DNA of 64,000 bases from Erodium maritimum (lineage: Eukaryota > Streptophyta > Magnoliopsida > Geraniales > Geraniaceae): NCBI GenBank assembly GCA_963921825.1, contig OY997594.1, positions 18,295,001-18,359,000 on the forward strand, given 5' to 3'. Shown in pieces: positions 31,633-43,637 of the stretch. Made by a program: the position numbers and the translations under genes. Under the pieces are notes generated by a model. That model was not told the origin of the DNA. It did not search any database and was given only the letters and a program-made list of their open reading frames with translations. The first letter of the stretch is position 1. Each line of letters opens with the position of its first letter.

Positions 31633-32458
31633 CGAGAAAGAAAAAAACCCAAGAAATCTTTTTCTTTTTTTTTGATCTCTTGCCCTCACCGTGACGACCG
31701 AGGTTCCGCCTCAGTTGTTACTGGAGGAGGTCAACCTTTACGATTTTCCCATTCTCTCGGGAGTTCTATTTCGTTGGTCATGGCTACCCGGTTTTTTGTC
31801 CGTTCGTCACATGCCTTTTTCTCCTCCTTTAGTTTCGCCGCCTTCAGTCTCTTCGTTGCATCTGTATTTCGTGGTTTAGGCCAGTGAGTCCGTTGAGGCA
31901 GCCCCGGATTTATACTCTGAGTGTGAAAGAAGCGTTGTGGAAGGAGAGTCGAAGTGTTTTGTGTGGGTCTTAGATTCTACGGCGTGTTTTCTTCGGATAG
32001 CGGTGATCAAAGTCAGATGGAGGAATATCGAGATGGTCGGCGTGGTTGGATCCCAAGAGACATGGTCACGTTTCTAGTTTTTTCTATGTTCTTTTTTGTT
32101 AGGTTTTGGTTGGTTGTGGCTTTTTCGGGCCAAATAACTGCACTTTGTTGCAGATTGGTGTGCATCAGTTGCACGTTTGTGTGAACCGATTGTACTTTGG
32201 TGTGCCTGTTTTTGTGGCACTTATGGGTTGCACTTTGTTGCACTTTAGCATGCACGGTATAGTTGCACGTTATGGACGCATTTTGTTGCGTTACATGCTT
32301 TAATTAGGGGTCGGTAATATTATGGTCTAGCTTGTCTGGAGTCTATAATATTTACCGTTGTACTTGTACGATCAACGGTCTTAAATTGTGAAGAGTCGTT
32401 TGTTTGTCTTTACCAAGTGATATGTAAAATCAAACCATACTTATTTTTACAAAAAAAA
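31633..32458 (+). mobile_element. LINE-type retroposon without ORF2, plus orientation
   Basis: This is 826 bp ending in an A10 tail and flanked by perfect 14-bp duplications AAGTAAATACATAA (31619-31632 and 32459-32472). A short plus frame (31691-31879, starting MTTEVPPQLLLEEV) is not recognised. The 3' half (32145-32290) is rich in TTGCAC/GTGCA repeats. With no reverse transcriptase it is non-autonomous. Confidence 0.85.
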
Positions 32459-32637
32459 AAGTAAATACATAAGGTTTTATTTAGAGTTCTATTTCCTAAC
32501 AAATAAATTAAAAAAATTTGGACGAAAAGTCATATAAGAACATGTTTTTGTTTCTTCAAAAAAAAACATGTTTTTGTATTTATCTCTTAAAATTATCTCG
32601 CATTTTTCTACAAAAGAAATGTCAATTCGAATTCTAT

Positions 32638-35123
32638 TTTTTTTTTGAGATAAACCGTGCAATTGTATTAAAACAGAATAGAAAAGTTTGGTGGGTACTT
32701 GAAATGTTCACCACCTACAAAGGAAAATACCAGACTGGATGGGCATGTACTCATACTCCATCGACATAAAGTAAAACAACTACGAAACAGAACTGAAACA
32801 AAAGCAGGAAAGTCGGCTCTAGTGCAAAGTTGCGGAAGTAGGGGGAGTCTGCGATAGCGTCTTTCGAAACCGGTACAGCAATCTTCTTCCAATTGGTACG
32901 AGGCGAAGCCAGCCACGTTTAGGGGAACATTGGTGGACCTCCATATCCCCCGGTATGTCAGCGTGCGTCGTCCTCCCTTGAATGATACTAGTAGGGCTCC
33001 TGAACGCGGGATTGCTGACACCGGACTGGCAGGGGAGAGAAACATCAACTGAAGATGGTGTCGTCTCCATCCATCCGCCGGGAAGGGGCCAAAGTTGACC
33101 CACCCCTCCCCGGGCCACCTCGGACTCATTCCTTCAGGCAGAGGTGCTTGGCGCCCCCCGCCGTTGTTGCATGTGAGTCCTCGTCCGACGCTGTCGAATC
33201 CTCAGACTCGATCTGATCTTCCTCCCTCGCTAGGCGTTTTTTCCCAGAAAGCGTCGGACTCAGCTCCTTACGTACCCCCTCTGACGGCATTGCCTCGGCT
33301 TCCGTCTCAAAGGTCTGCTCCTGCTCCCTGCCGGACCAGTACATCGGCGACGGGGTCCGGGGCCCCCCCCGACCCCCTTATTCCGTGCCTCCCTATAGTT
33401 CCAGTTCGTGCCCGGGATCGCCTTCCCATGCTTGGCCTTCTCTAAGGCTGATCTCGGATCCCCCGGAGCTCTCAGAGAGTGACCCCTGGTCCCCCCCGGT
33501 GCCGGGCACGACGGCAACCGATGGCCCGCACAGCTACAGCCATAGCAATGGTCCGGTAAGTACTCATAGGAAATATGAAGTAAAGTCCGTACCTGCGATT
33601 CCGATAAATGGAACCAGATTTGGCTCTGCAGCGGCTGCCGGATATCTGCTCGGATTCTGACCCGCATGAAGTCCCCCCAGCATCTTCCTGCCTCATCCAC
33701 GTCCACTGCTTGGTAAGTGCCCAAGGCGTTACCGATCCGGAACCCCACCTCTCTGTTCCAGGCCCCCACTGGCAGATTGGAGACTCTGGCCCATACCGAG
33801 AACTGATGAAAACTCAGCTCGCTTACCCGCATGTGGGCTCGCAGATCCGTGAACAGGACCAAAGACTCCCAGAACGCCCAGGGCTCCCCTGCCAGGACCC
33901 GCGTCCGCTCCCGCGTAGTACGGAAGAAGAAGCCAACCAAACCCCCCTCCAAGGGACGGGCCTCCACCTTCAGTCCCCACAGGTCCTCCATCCGGTCCAC
34001 TAGAGACCTCCAGTAGAACCGCTTTGATGTCAAGACCTTGGCAGCGAGAGCAAAGCGGAAGTGCTCCCCACCCTTGGCTACGTCCCCAGTCGGGACGACC
34101 ACCTCCATGATACTAAGGGAGGAGAGCTGAGCATCCAACTCCGGCAGCTCCCCCGTCTCCCCCGGCTTGTCCCCGAGACCGAGCTCTTGTTCCCCCCCCA
34201 GTAGACCTGGCCATCGGCCGGCGTCCTTGATCCCGAGCCTCCTGCCTCACTTCTCCACTTCCAGCCCGACCAGCCCCGTATCGGCTAGCCCACCTAGCCA
34301 CATCTCTCGGTTCGGCCCCTCCAGATCTACCACCCCGGCCCACCCGAGGCACCCAGTTGTTCGGGTCCAGGCCCACACGCCTTGCATCCCCCATGAAGGA
34401 ACTCTAGCGGCCCAGTCCAGGCCCAGCTCCCGGCCCAGCAGCCCTAGGGTTCTCGTCAGCCTCGACCACCGCCTTCCCGTTCCGCCGCCTTCGTTCCAGC
34501 GCCTCCGGCGATTCCCTAATCGTCTCCTCCGAGTCCTGCCGATCTCCTGCCGGTGGCCTGCCTCCGAAGCCGTCCCCATGCAGCACCCCAGCCGGCCGAA
34601 AGTGAGAACCCCAGCGAGGTCTTCTCTGTGTCACACCCCCCGGCCGGTCCTCTCCTCCCCGAACCGCCATCCCCGGCGCCCTAGACGCCGCGAACACCAT
34701 GTCCTGCATCGGCCCGACTCGCATCCAGGACTCCACCGGCGAGGAATCAGCCCTCGCCGCCTCGACCCTATCACCATCTCCCGAGGAGAGTTGCACCACC
34801 TGCACCGCCGCCGGCCCCGCGCACCTCAGCCCTCTCTCTCGGCCAGGAACCTCAGATCCCGTCGCCCCGCGCAACTCCACAGCCCCGGCTCCTTCACTCC
34901 CTACCGACGCTGCTTCCCCCGCATCCACCAGAGGCTGCGTCTCCACTGACAGCCCCTCCTCCGGCTCCTCCCACTCCTCCGGTCCGACAGACAAGGACGA
35001 CAGCCTTCCGTTCTCCATACTCTCTCTCACCGAAAGCACACAAACCAAATCTAGGGTTTACAGAGAAAACGCTCTAGACGGCTACTCAAACCGAAACGTT
35101 TTGTAATTAAGTTAAATATGTTT
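32638..35123 (-). mobile_element. ORF1-only LINE-type retroposon, minus orientation
   Basis: This is 2,486 bp with a T-tract at the left and perfect 16-bp duplications TCAATTCGAATTCTAT (32622-32637 and 35124-35139). It encodes an ORF1 with DUF4283 and a zinc knuckle but no endonuclease or reverse transcriptase. Its 3' 460 bp is about 90% identical by eye over the compared 220 bp to the copy at 20556-21722. The whole element is GC-rich compared with its AT-rich surroundings, which marks its edges sharply. Confidence 0.9.
33126..35048 (-). pseudogene. LINE ORF1 (DUF4283 plus CCHC zinc knuckle), frame-shifted
   Basis: The best segment is 34138-33260 (292 aa). It has a DUF4283 domain (EHFRFALAAKVLTSKRFYWR, GFFFRTTRERTRVLAGEPWAF, FSVWARVSNLPVGAWNREVG) followed by an intact CCHC knuckle CYGCSCAGHRLPSC. 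Upstream frames (35048-34113, one stop) and a downstream frame ending ...GGAKHLCLKE at 33126 seem to belong to the same ORF1 but lie in other frames, so at least two frameshifts have occurred. ORF1 proteins of plant L1 elements bind the element RNA. The last codon overlaps a second ATG in ATGA (33126-33129). Confidence 0.75.
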
Positions 35124-35434
35124 TCAATTCGAATTCTATAAATTGCTTATGAGAAAAGAAACTGCGTTCATTTTAAATTATTTTAATATAAAAAGATGAT
35201 TATTCCCTGAAAAGAATGAAGAGAAGCCGGAGAAGGAGACAAGTGGTCACGGTGAGGACAGCTCATGCTTCCACTTTACTTTGCTTCTTGGTCAACTTTT
35301 TACTGTGTTTCTAGTTCAGGTTACGTACTTTCTATTTCAATTTTACCCTCAATTATTTTATTCAGTAACCAACCTATTTATTATTCCTAATAGGAAACTA
35401 AGATACTGTATTTTTATTTAATTCGTGTGTAATT

Positions 35435-36290
35435 TTTTTTGAAACGAGTAATTAGATAATTGCATTAATGTAAAATGTAAACCATACAAAGTAGGGCATA
35501 AAAGTCATGGGTTCCAGATATATCATCTGGTTGCCCGTAGCCAATCCGATGCTCATGGACTCGTAGAAAAATACTTGCTTTAGATCGCATATACTAACTT
35601 AAGACATCCATTTACCAGCATTTCAAAGGTACGAGACAGAAAATAAATAGTCCAACAATCGAAAGGAACTAACCAACTCAAACTAAAGTAAGAAAAAACA
35701 TAAAGCAAGCTTGAAAAGAGTGCTCTGATTCTGGCTTTTCCGAGACTTCCCAACATCGGCAGTCCCGGTCTGTAGGTATAGGCCCTGGTGGAGCCTTCCC
35801 ACCCCCGTCGGGCCCTCTCATTGCTCTGAAGGAGGTTGTGACACCTCCACATGTGGCTCCTGAACTTCCTTCCCGTCCCTTAGCGGATGCATGGTGGAAC
35901 AGATCTCTTGCTTCCCTCGGGGACGCGACGTTGCCCGACCCACTTCAGTGTGGGGTAGACGCAGAGCCGGCCAGGCCGGAGAGGGAGCTTTCTCGGCTCG
36001 ACGAGGTTGCGGCCCCTCATGCACAATCTCCACCAGCTGTCCCCTCGTAGTGATGTGAACGCGAGAAGTAATCGGCGATGGCAGAACCTCTGATTGTACC
36101 TGATCCAAATCGAGAACCACCGGTGGGAAGTTCATATCCGAAAAAAAGAGGGGAGATGGCCGGATCGGAGTTGGTGCACTGGTACCTGGCGTTGGTGGCT
36201 GGTCGGAATCCATGACAGGAGCGGTAGACGGTGTCGTAAAATCGATGGAGACAGACATGGAGAAGAGAACGAAGTGGACTACGGTTTTTA
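35435..36290 (-). mobile_element. ORF2-less LINE-type retroposon, minus orientation (boundaries approximate)
   Basis: A T-tract at about 35430 marks the 3' tail on the minus strand. A frame from ATG 36258 to 35818 (146 aa, MSVSIDFTTPSTAPVMDSDQ) looks like an ORF1 start that is cut short and joined to 3' UTR sequence related to 27463-27850. The duplication is uncertain: AATTCGTGTGTAA near 35421 resembles AATTCATGCGTAA near 36367 with two mismatches, which would push the right end to about 36366. Confidence 0.6.
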
Positions 36291-36379
36291 CAAACTTAGG
36301 ATTTTTTTTCCTTTAAAAACATATGCAAACGTCATAATCCAACTGATTAATATAGTTTTAATCAGAATTCATGCGTAAA

Positions 36380-37962
36380 TTAAGAATTCATTTATCACGA
36401 GTAAAAAAACAGTAATAACAAATATATGTTTTTTTTGAAGTGACATATTTTTGTATTTAACGTAATTATCTTGATTTGACGTTTGAGAGGGCAATGGTTA
36501 TGGGTCCACCATTATAAACGAACCGTAAAGAGTAATGAGGATTCAACTCCAACGGATAAAAGACTGTTAAGCCGTGACTTGGCATAAACTAATGAAGTGA
36601 TTAAGCAAAAATAAGTTGGCTTTACACCAAGAAACCGTTGGAATTGACCGTTGAAGAATGATTTGAAGGTGGGGATGTGTCATTCCTGGTTGGTTGGTGA
36701 CTAGCCGATGGTATATTCATAATATTTAATTGTTTAGGGGCTAGAAACGTCCTTTTCTTTTGAATAATTAAATTAATAAAAGAGATTTAATTAAGAGCGG
36801 CAACGTCAAGCTGCTTGGCATGTTGGTAGAGTAGAACAACTAATATATTAAATAAAATAATTAATGAAAGCTTGGATTTGTGGTTTAGAGAGTTGTAAAG
36901 GTGGTGTGAGATTTGGAGCGTGGAGGAAATAGTGGTTGGCAACTTTCCCGGAAAGAGAGAGAAAATCGACAAGAATATTGAAAAGGACTGCCTCCTCTGC
37001 CTATGCCTATGTATGAGTTTTGAATTATTGGCCATGGTTTCTCTAATGCTTCCATGATTCATTCCATGCTCCTTAATAGTACTGTAATGTGAATATGCAT
37101 ATATGCTTACATAGTAATGGCATGGCCTACAATCTAGATGATCTATATCAACTTTCTCAAATAAAACTTATAAGAATAAGTTATAAAAAAAATATTAATT
37201 TTTTAAATAATCACTGTTCAACATTCGCTTATGTTCATATTGTCTTTGACCATACTTGCAGAGTCCAATCATGTTTCACAAGCGACCTCCATCAATTATG
37301 GGGTTAGTGATCAATCCCGACGATGATGACGATCTAAAAAACGACTTCAATACTCGTTTAAATCTCAGTCCGCGGTCGGACGGATTGTAAAATAGAGACA
37401 AACTCGTTGTTAGCCAAACAATCAAGCGAGGTCTACTACACAATCTCTCCAGATTCAATGAAGCTCTTACAGGAAAGTTGGCCGTCGAGGAAGAGAAGTG
37501 TCCTGTCCCGTCACAATTGGCTGCAGCTTGCTGTTGATCGTCCTCTTCCACCAATTAATGTTTTCCCTGACCAAACCGAACACTTTATTCGGATATTCAG
37601 TGAGCCTTAAATGAGGCTCCAATTGCAATTAGGCATCCATGGTTGGCTTCAGGTCGAATCGGGATTGGTTATTTTGTTTTTTGCGTTAGTCTATGTGTGT
37701 TGGCATTTAGCATGTTAGGCAAAACCGACTACACCTCAATTACAGTAAAAAGATTAGTGGCAAGATTGATTCTAAATGATCTGTTCTCTCACTATCCTTT
37801 TCTATTTTTTCATAATTGTAATTAATAAAATGTTCATTTCACAAAAGAAACCGTATATTCCCTATTACTACAGTCTATCATGATTACCAAGTCTTTATTA
37901 GTTTTGTGTGCTTTTTTTAATATATTAGATTGTATGTCTTTTTTTTACTTAAAAAAGACAAA
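36380..37962. other. AT-rich intergenic region, no gene recognised
   Basis: Several short frames exist, the longest about 90 codons (37554-37276, minus; 37062-36787, minus). None shows a protein-family signature, and I see no splice-linked structure. It separates the retroposon cluster from the MULE MITE at 37972. Confidence 0.35.
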
Positions 37963-37971
37963 TTTTATTTA

Positions 37972-38438
37972 GGGTAATTTTCACCTCAATAACCTAACTA
38001 TTAATTTTTTTCATCTCAATACCCTAACTATTTTTAGTGGCACCTCAATACCCCAGAATTGATTTTTTTTTTCCACTTTAGTACCTACCGCCAACTTTTC
38101 ATCCATTTTCCATCCAAGACACTTAAAAGGTCTAAAATACCCCTCACTAACATTCAAGTTTTCAAAAGCATGTCGTTGATTTTCAAAATTTCTTTAAAAA
38201 AAAATCAGTTTTTAATGTCACAAAAATGCATTATAAGGTAGTGAGGTGCCACAAAAAAAATGCATTCCAGGGTATGAAAGTGGAAAAAATACATTCTAGG
38301 GTAGTGAGATGCCACAAAAAAAGTTAGGATATGAAAGTGAAAAGAAATGCATTATAGGGCATTGAGGTGCCACTAAAAATAGTTAGGGTATTTAGGTGAA
38401 AAAAATTAATAGTTAGGGTATTGAGGTGAAAATTACCC
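37972..38438. mobile_element. MULE-type MITE with about 80-bp inverted ends
   Basis: This is 467 bp with perfect 9-bp duplications TTTTATTTA (37963-37971 and 38439-38447). The arms start GGGTAATTTTCACCTCAATA and run about 80 bp to ...TAGTGGCACCTCAAT with few mismatches. The interior holds imperfect repeats of CATT(A/C)TAGGG and GAGGTGCCAC. It does not encode a transposase. Confidence 0.9.
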
Positions 38439-38459
38439 TTTTATTTATAATAATAGGAA

Positions 38460-40468
38460 AAGAGTCCGTACGAGTAAGAAGTCTCTATAGAGTTCAGAAC
38501 ATATAACTCTAAGACAATATAATCGTTATAAACGATTTTAAACTTGCCACATAGACAGACATAATGGGGAGGGGGAGGGGAACACGAGACTGACAAGTAC
38601 TACTCAGGGCATTGCCTAAACGTTGCATATGTCCATATGAAGTGCGATCGAACCAGAAATCCTCAGTACATAGAGGAATGACTTTCACCAGGGACCCTTC
38701 CCAAGGAAAGTCCCTGAAGTCATGGTTACCTACCCTTCCTCCTAGCGGGTTGTTTTCCAACCCTTGCCCGATCTTCACGGGGTTCTCCAACTGACCCCCT
38801 CTTCAATCCTACAACACCATTCAAGGAGGTTTCCGAGGCTTCAGTCTTCCTACTTCTTGAGGATTGACCGACTACCAAGATTTTACAACTTGGATCACCT
38901 ATCAAGCCTAGAGTACCTACCCGTCCTACTGTACTGTTAGGTACAATGTTCGGGGTTACTATCAGGCTTTTTCCCCGGTGTGAGGCACCCTTAGGTACAG
39001 TCCGTACAATGTGCATGGTCAAAGACCCAAAACCTAGCGAGATAATTGGGGATTCCTTAGCATCCCAGTCTGTTGCGTACTACTTGGCCTTCACATCCTT
39101 TTGGAATTCCAGTATTGAAGTGTCAAAGCGTGGGATACCGTGCACTTCCCGGTCACATCCCCGAACCACATGCCTAATCCTCCCACAATTTAAGTAGAAT
39201 GTGGGAAGTTTGGTGTAGGTCAGTGAAACCCGAGCATGATCTCAAAACTCCCTAAATTGCAGTAGTAGATTTCGTCGGAGAGGAAGCTCCACGGTATGCT
39301 AGAATTGGAATCTTACTTCCCCTCCCCAACAAAGACCTCACTGGTCACACGGGACCTCCACACAGGCTCCTAGGGAAGCTCTAATGTTTTCTTCTATCAT
39401 CTTTGTCCAAAAAATAGGTGGAAGACCATGAGCATGAACCTATAATTGTAGGCGGTTCATGCTAGGAAGCTCCCTACCCATAAGGTCAATGTCCCCAAGG
39501 AGGAGAGGATCACCATCAAAACACCAAGGCTCATTACCCCAGACCCATGCACAAGCCTCTATGGACTCAAAATAGAATCCAAAGACCCCCGGGCCAATAT
39601 CCTCAATGATCAACCCCGACCACCCCACGCATTGGTAATGATCCTCAATAATACTTCCTTTCAAGAATGTCACGCGGACAAGAGCTTACCAATCATACCA
39701 ATTTGTTGGCGTGCCAATACAGTAAGATCAATGGGTGAATAGGGGACCAATACCTCCATGTCTTCTTCCTCCCCGAGAGACCATGTGGAAAGACTCTCTT
39801 GGAGACTCGTCATGGGGGACTTGGGCAGACTCGGTTGTACCAAAAAAGCCGGTTATAAGGCGTCCTACAGGGGAGGCGGTATTACCCCTCAGCGAAACAT
39901 GCATACAAGGACAGACAACAGAGAAGGAATCATCGGGATTCGATCACCGTTGGGGAGATGAATCGAAGCACGTAGTGGTGACGACGCCTCCCTCCTTAGG
40001 CTGCCATGGTCGAAGAGCTATTTCCCTTTAATAGGGTCTCCTTGCAACAATTTTAGAGACGCAGTACCGTCTCCGATACAAGGGAGGGCCGAAGAAGGAT
40101 TTCTTGGCGCCGAAGAAATGGTCAGGGATTTCTTCGGACGGCCCCTTTAGGGTTTCAGTTGGGGCGACATCGATGAGGTGAGTCCCGAAGAGAAGGCCAC
40201 AATTATCGTGGTAGTGGGTGGCTTCAAAACTAGACCGGTTGGGTTTGGCTACGGTTTCCTCTCACGTCACGCCTTTAAGGGGATTACAATTTCAGAGGAT
40301 GGCCGTGGTGTGGGACGGTCAAAGGAGAAATAGTGAATTGCATGGCTGGTGCATGCGGCGATAAGACAATATTAAGAGTTAGGGCAGCGCTGGTGGCAAA
40401 AGGATGTGGCATTATAAAGAGTCTGGGGCGCCTAGGATTTCCTCAAGAGAGGCACATAATTTATGTGA
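38460..40468 (-). pseudogene. LINE ORF1 (DUF4283, degenerate zinc knuckle)
   Basis: On the minus strand, 39673-39440 reads GPGVFGFYFESIEACAWVWG / NEPWCFDGDPLLL, typical of DUF4283. Downstream in other frames come LPTFYLNCGRIRHVVRGCD (a knuckle that has lost its first Cys) and TSILEFQKDVKAKYYATDW. Multiple stops and frame changes are present. The 5' leader of this element appears to be interrupted by the retroposon at 40485. Confidence 0.7.
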
Positions 40469-40484
40469 GAGGAGGGATATAGTT

Positions 40485-42639
40485 TTTTTTATCAGCGAAG
40501 CAAAACCTATCATGAGGTAAAAGAGGATTACAAAATGGTCTAGTTATAGTCCTATAAGTGAAGCCAATGAACAGACTCGAGCGCTGACATGACAGCTTAG
40601 CTTCATGACAATCTCAACCATGAGAAACAACAATGAAAGGGTCTAAACATACCAATTAATCCAACAACCGCATATAGCAACCCAACATATGCGCAAACAA
40701 AAAAACAAAGTCTACTAACCAGATTTTACAACCTTGAAGAACAGGAAAAAACATAAAGAGAGGTCTAATACCTTAATTTTCCGACCATGAAGTTTAGAAC
40801 GATAAATGAAAAGGTCTTAATACCTATATTTTCCAACCATTAAGAGCTAAGAACACGACGACCCAAGTTGCAGCAGGTCCAAAGAAAAACCAAATCGCCG
40901 ATAACATCCAAAGTTAGCTCGATTACGGACGGAGGAGCTCGAACTCAGTCCTTTAAAACCTAATTCCGGCCTACATCGAGAGAAGGCCCAAAGGGGGAAG
41001 GCCGGTATTTCTACCGAGAGTGAGCACAAACTTCCAAGAAAGCAGCATCAAGACGTCACTTTTGGGGGATCCGAGGCTAGAAATCGAGCTGAGTGTTCCG
41101 AAATCGTGACTGATAACCCCTCGCCGGCCAACACCAAGCGAGTATCCTAAGGGGAAGGCCTGTAGTTATATCAAACACGAACAACCCAAACCCGGACATG
41201 TCTGATATCAAATCGAACGTTGAAGTGCAACGCCACGACCGAGCTTCAACACGCTCCAACAAGCAGGCAACATGATGTCAACAGTTCTGGGGATACGAGA
41301 CTGGAATCGAGCTGAGCGTTCCGAAATCATGACTGGTAACCCCTCGCCGACTAACAGAGAGAGAGAGGACCCAAAGAGGAAGACCTGTAGTTATATTGAG
41401 CTCGAGTTAGCCTGAACCCGGACATAAACGCTTCCCACTGTAAATCTAAAACAAGCCGCATAAAAACCATCACGAATGGGTCCGAAGAAAGAACAACAAT
41501 CCTACTTCCACCACCACACCACCGACCGAAGACTGACCTCTCCACGATCCAGGAATCCGAGATTGGAGCTCGAGTTGAGCTTTCCGATACTGAAACCGGT
41601 AACCCCTCGTCGACCAACACCAAACGAGGACCCAAAGGGGAAGACTTGTAATAATACCAAGCACAAGCGAACCCAAACTCGGAAAAAGCCCAAAACCATA
41701 TCTGACCGGTGACTAGATATGTCGAGAGAGTTTGGACTCCCCCAATATGAAGGTCCCGAGAAGCAGAAAAGGCCAGCGAAGGACCTCACGGTAGCACGAT
41801 GAACCGATCAACTCTAGGAAAGACCTCCGGTGAAGGATGCGATTGAGCTCAAACGAGGCAAGAAACTAAGCAAAAACCACCAAAGGCCAAAGAACGAACT
41901 ACGGGCCGAAACTGTGTGCAAGTCCAACAGATTTGGTCTGACCTCCATATGTAATACTTACAGCAACTCACACGCATCACGAGAAATTTTAACGAAGTAG
42001 ATGAATATCTCCGACGTATGAACCCCACCAGCAACTGCTCATTCGACGAGAGGACCTCAAGAAGCAACTAATCTTCCTACATACGAACCTCACCTGGCAG
42101 AACAACGACAAAACACGCCCATCTCCGACAACAACGCGTGAAGCGAGCTCTCCATAGAGTCGCAGCCAGAAACAAGGACCACGACAAATCCAATTAGGTG
42201 AGCCATGAAAAAACGCAAACAAACCACCGTTTACCACCACTTCAGAACGAAAACCAAAGGTGGAAAGCAAAAACAGAAAACTGAAGAAAAAGAGGAGGAA
42301 AAAACTGAGAAGTCCTCACCAACGCCAGTGGCAGGGCCACATAGGCCTAAGGGGTTCGATTTTTTTTATTTTATATAAAAACATCCCTTAATTCTTTCTT
42401 ATTCTGTAGTTGTGCCCCCCTAAATTTTTTTAACAGTCACGTATTATCACTGAAAAATTTCGATACCCCTTCTCACTTAAAAACTAACTCCGTTATTGAC
42501 AATAGTTGTGGCCGAAGCTCACAACCAGAGCCGATGAAAAACAAAACAGGGTGGCAATGGAGTGGTTTTAGGGTTTGGCTGTTTAGGGGTAGAGAGAAAA
42601 CCTGGTATCAATTATGTAAAGTATACAAAGTCGTTGTTC
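40485..42639 (-). mobile_element. LINE-derived retroposon inserted in an older LINE
   Basis: A T-tract at the left and 16-bp flanks GAGGAGGGATATAGTT (40469-40484) and GAGGAGGGATTTAGTT (42640-42655), one mismatch, define the insertion. The interior has repeated blocks (for example CGAGCTGAG(T/C)GTTCCGAAATC at about 41085 and 41310, and AACCCCTCG(C/T)CG at three places). No reverse transcriptase is readable; ORFs are short. The 5' end on the minus strand is pyrimidine-rich. Confidence 0.65.
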
Positions 42640-42655
42640 GAGGAGGGATTTAGTT

Positions 42656-43637
42656 GTATGTCTTAATTGATGATATATTTTTTTTACTTCTGTGTAAAAG
42701 TAAATAAATTTGATTGGAAGGTTTAATTACGTGACCAACTTCAGTTGCACAACATTAATAACAAGTCAACCCTGAAATATTAGGCATGAAAATGTGAGTA
42801 AGTAAAATTATTATCATTAAAGAGCTGAGCATATTAAGGAAAAGAGCAGGCACGTTGATTGGGTAACTTAAATGGAGGTCCACTCGCACTCGCCTTTGTT
42901 TATTGAGTTGGATGGAAAAAAGAGGCTACAAACTCAACAACATTGCTCTGCAAAAATCCACCTTTATCATATGTTTACAGTCTAGTCACTATCTATCTAC
43001 TCCTTATTTATAACAAATAATTTAAACACGTTCGTTTCGATCAAATATGACAATGTAAAATCGTCAATTTATCTGGATCAAAATGCTGGATTTTTCTAAA
43101 CTATAATTTGATTCCCAGTTTTATTTCTATATCTGAATCGGAAATTAGTAAATTGTTTTTCACTAAAAAAAAACACGTTCATCTGAAGTATCGACCGACA
43201 TAGGCCAAACCCAAGAGATCCAAAAGGGTTAGAAAACTAACCCTTAAACATACCATTACCAGTTTAGTTCATTAGACTTGACTGTTACAAGCAACATTAT
43301 CATCCTGATCATCAATAGACATTGACCAAGCACAACAGGCCCAAAAGGACTAACAACTAGCCCGTTAAGGGCCCATTTGGGCTTACCAGACAACAACAAA
43401 TCCATATCTATACCAAAAACCAAGGTTATTACATTGAAATTCTCGGACATGTCTTGGTGTTAAGCTCTTCCTCGTGGCTTTTGCATGATTCAGATTTATC
43501 TATTTATCTGTTATGTTCGTTGTGCTTCCCAGAGAGAGAAGTCTTCACTCACAAGTCACAACATGACAAACTTTTGAGGTTAAATTGAAAACTCTCTTCT
43601 ATTATATTATATCAACTCAAACTCTTACATTGTGGAT
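42656..43637. other. Intergenic region downstream of the DUF1336 gene
   Basis: This is AT-rich and without a recognised gene. The part next to 43638 should contain the 3' UTR and polyadenylation signals of the DUF1336 gene. I make no repeat assignment. Confidence 0.35.

Noticed and set aside
34167-34949. 260-codon plus-strand ORF rich in Pro, Arg and Ser
   Set aside because: It is antisense to the GC-rich LINE ORF1 and has no recognisable domain; the minus-strand DUF4283 reading explains the region.
37276-37554. 92-codon minus-strand ORF as a host gene
   Set aside because: No recognisable motif, splice partner or upstream context; left as intergenic.
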